From NCBI RefSeq assembly GCF_014837165.1, contig NZ_JACSPM010000001.1:153618-217617 (forward strand): a stretch of DNA of 64,000 nt, read 5' to 3'. Position 1 is the stretch's first letter, and every line of letters starts with the position of its first letter. Below the pieces are notes generated by a model, which made no database searches, had not been told where the DNA came from, and worked only from the letters and a program-made list of their open reading frames with translations. The translations under genes and the position numbers were made by a program. The stretch is from Microbacterium gallinarum. Its GTDB lineage: Bacteria; Actinomycetota; Actinomycetes; Actinomycetales; Microbacteriaceae. Positions 63,401 to 64,000 of this stretch are shown here, piece by piece.

Positions 63401-64000
63401 TTCGCCAACGGCGCACAGTCGGTCATCGACGAGTTCATCTCCTCGGCCGAGCAGAAGTGGGGACAGCAGTCCAGCGTCGCCCTGCTCCTCCCCCACGGCT
63501 ACGAAGGCCAGGGGCCCGACCACTCGTCGGCTCGCATCGAGCGCTACCTGCAGATGTGCGCGCAGGACAACATGACGGTCGCCCGTCCGTCGACGCCCGC
63601 GTCGTACTTCCACCTGCTGCGCCGCCAGGCGTACGCTCGCCCGCGCCGCCCGCTCATCGTGTTCACGCCGAAGGCGATGCTGCGACTGCGCGGCGCGACG
63701 AGCCCGGTCGAGGACTTCCTGACGGGTCGTTTCGAGCCGGTGCTCGACGACAACCGCGGCATCGACAAGTCCGCCGTCAAGCGCGTGCTGCTGCACTCCG
63801 GCAAGATCCACTGGGATCTGCGGGCCGAGCTCGACAAGAACCCGAACCCCGAGATCGCCCTGGTGCGCCTCGAGCAGTTCTACCCGACGCCGGCCGAGGC
63901 CCTGAACACGGTCATCGAGCAGTACCCCGACGCCGAGCTGGTGTGGGTGCAGGACGAGCCCGAGAACCAGGGCGCCTGGCCCTTCATGGCCCTCGAGGTG
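60407..64000 (+). CDS. kgd: Multifunctional 2-oxoglutarate metabolism enzyme (Kgd/OdhA), 3' end cut
   Basis: 1198 residues visible, open to the window end. FGANEWLVDELYEQFKIDRNSVDKAW starts the actinobacterial family. A Pro/Ala linker (~50-120) leads to an E2o-like acyltransferase domain ending in STYDHRVIQGAGSGEF (~340), then the ThDP-dependent E1o part with AIGMAHRGRLNVL, HGDAAFAGQG (~667), VVNNQVGFTT and GHNEGDDPSMTQP. It makes succinyl-CoA with E2/E3 partners, or succinate semialdehyde. The lipoyl-E1 binding segment of ordinary SucA is absent. The start is the GTG at 60407; GTG at 60338 is in frame and follows a -10-like box. Confidence 0.95.
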   Translation, partial: MSSQTTGIGVSNEGEFGANEWLVDELYEQFKIDRNSVDKAWWPVLEAYHPVDEEGVAPPPSVPTQPVSEGANPSATAPQSSEPRPVTAPIPVIGAQPVARTTARPAAPQPIPAQAPKVQPSAVTEGAEDKVTPLRGMPKTLASNMDESLTVPTATSVRTVPAKLMIDNRIVINNHMSRTRGGKVSFTHLIGWAIIRALKEFPSQNVFYAEVDGKPSVVAPAHVNLGIAIDLPKPDGTRALLVPSIKRADQLSFGEYLTTYEDLVTRARNNKLTAADFQGTTISLTNPGGIGTVHSVPRLMKGQGCIVGAGALEYPAEFQGASEKTLNEMAIGKTITLTSTYDHRVIQGAGSGEFLKKVHELLIGQRNFYEDIFAALRIPYAPIHWAADINVDLAERVDKTARVQELINAFRVRGHLMADTDPLEYVQRTHPDLEIESHGLTFWDLDRVFVTNGFGGKRQMKLRDILGVLRDSYCRTIGIEYMHIQDPEQRKWFQDNVEVKYQKPGHAEQLRILDKLNQAEAFETFLQTKYVGQKRFSLEGGESLIPMLDEILQGAAEAGLDGAAIGMAHRGRLNVLTNIAGKTYGQVFREFEGSVAIGSKSGSGDVKYHLGTEGTFVADSGAQLPVYLAANPSHLETVDGVLEGIVRAKQDRKPIGTFSWLPILVHGDAAFAGQGVVVETLQMSQLRGYRTGGTVHVVVNNQVGFTTTPIDARSSVYATDVAKSIQAPVFHVNGDDPEAVTRVSQLAFAYRERFHRDAVIDLVCYRRRGHNEGDDPSMTQPLMTNLIEAKRSVRRLYTEALVGRGDITEEEYEKAKQDFQGRLEVAFAETHAAETGSSTVIDADAADEGPAAGEPDTTGVSREVVNLIGDAFVNKPEGFTVHTKLQQLLDKRLDMSRNGSIDWGFGELLAFGSLLLEKTNVRLAGQDARRGTFVQRHSVLHDRANGQEWIPLANLADDQGRFWVYDSLLSEYAAMAFEYGYSVERADSLVLWEAQFGDFANGAQSVIDEFISSAEQKWGQQSSVALLLPHGYEGQGPDHSSARIERYLQMCAQDNMTVARPSTPASYFHLLRRQAYARPRRPLIVFTPKAMLRLRGATSPVEDFLTGRFEPVLDDNRGIDKSAVKRVLLHSGKIHWDLRAELDKNPNPEIALVRLEQFYPTPAEALNTVIEQYPDAELVWVQDEPENQGAWPFMALEV

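Overview
The window is chromosomal DNA of a very GC-rich actinobacterium, most likely Microbacteriaceae and probably Microbacterium or a close relative. This rests on the order argS-lysA-hom-thrC-thrB-rho, a fused E2-E1 2-oxoglutarate decarboxylase (Kgd), a CBS-domain GuaB1, a DUF3097 protein, and many genes that start directly behind a TANNNT box with no room for a ribosome binding site. I see no phage, integrase, insertion sequence or CRISPR array. No gene-free gap exceeds 300 bases. The window looks like ordinary core and near-core chromosome with small accessory modules. Both ends cut genes: rho lacks only its last codons at position 1, and kgd runs off the end at 64000.

Layout. 1-9705 (minus): argS, an LmeA-like lipid-binding membrane protein, then lysA-hom-thrC-thrB behind their own promoter and structured leader, then rho; this is aspartate-family amino-acid synthesis plus transcription termination. 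9830-20756: transglutaminase-like protein, SGNH hydrolase, tRNA-Arg(CCG) with two terminator hairpins, GNAT, a large secreted M14 carboxypeptidase, a nucleoside deaminase, several small proteins, CinA, GNAT and a flavin monooxygenase. 20800-24400 (minus): a guanidinium exporter behind a guanidine-III riboswitch, a possible 3'-UTR RNA, and the operon trmB-MFS-CPBP protease. 24524-27214 (minus): an unusual C39-like cysteine peptidase with a small partner, and DUF3097. 27369-31620 (plus): TPM protein with PspA, then an arginase-family enzyme with a small HExxH protein. 31644-33489 (minus): iron-box-controlled SIP-domain protein, tyrosine phosphatase and AhpD-like protein.

33738-38728 (plus): a complete five-gene oligopeptide/nickel-type ABC importer with 4-base overlaps throughout. 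38911-42169: zinc-dependent formaldehyde dehydrogenase, a GlcG/HbpS protein, and a protealysin-like M4 protease overlapping its emfourin-type inhibitor. 42175-46781: GNAT, uracil-DNA glycosylase divergent from a 14-TM MFS pump, AlaX-like tRNA editing protein and SDR. 46940-51734: metY and metX (methionine) flanking a frameshifted squalene-cyclase-like gene and a DUF2332 gene. 51743-55005: NUDIX, thiamine-binding protein, GT87-like membrane protein and NAD(P)HX dehydratase. 55037-60228: an old yellow enzyme, two overlapping CNNM/HlyC transporters and guaB1. 60407-64000: kgd.

Recurrent DNA-level signals cut across the genes: (i) leaderless promoters, at least 14 starts lying 6-7 bases after a TANNNT box; (ii) a strongly over-used 10-mer GCGGCATCCG/CGGATGCCGC, whose core also forms the arms of the metY terminator; (iii) a CGTTGAGCGAGCG intergenic repeat; (iv) two long imperfect palindromes with symmetric internal loops.
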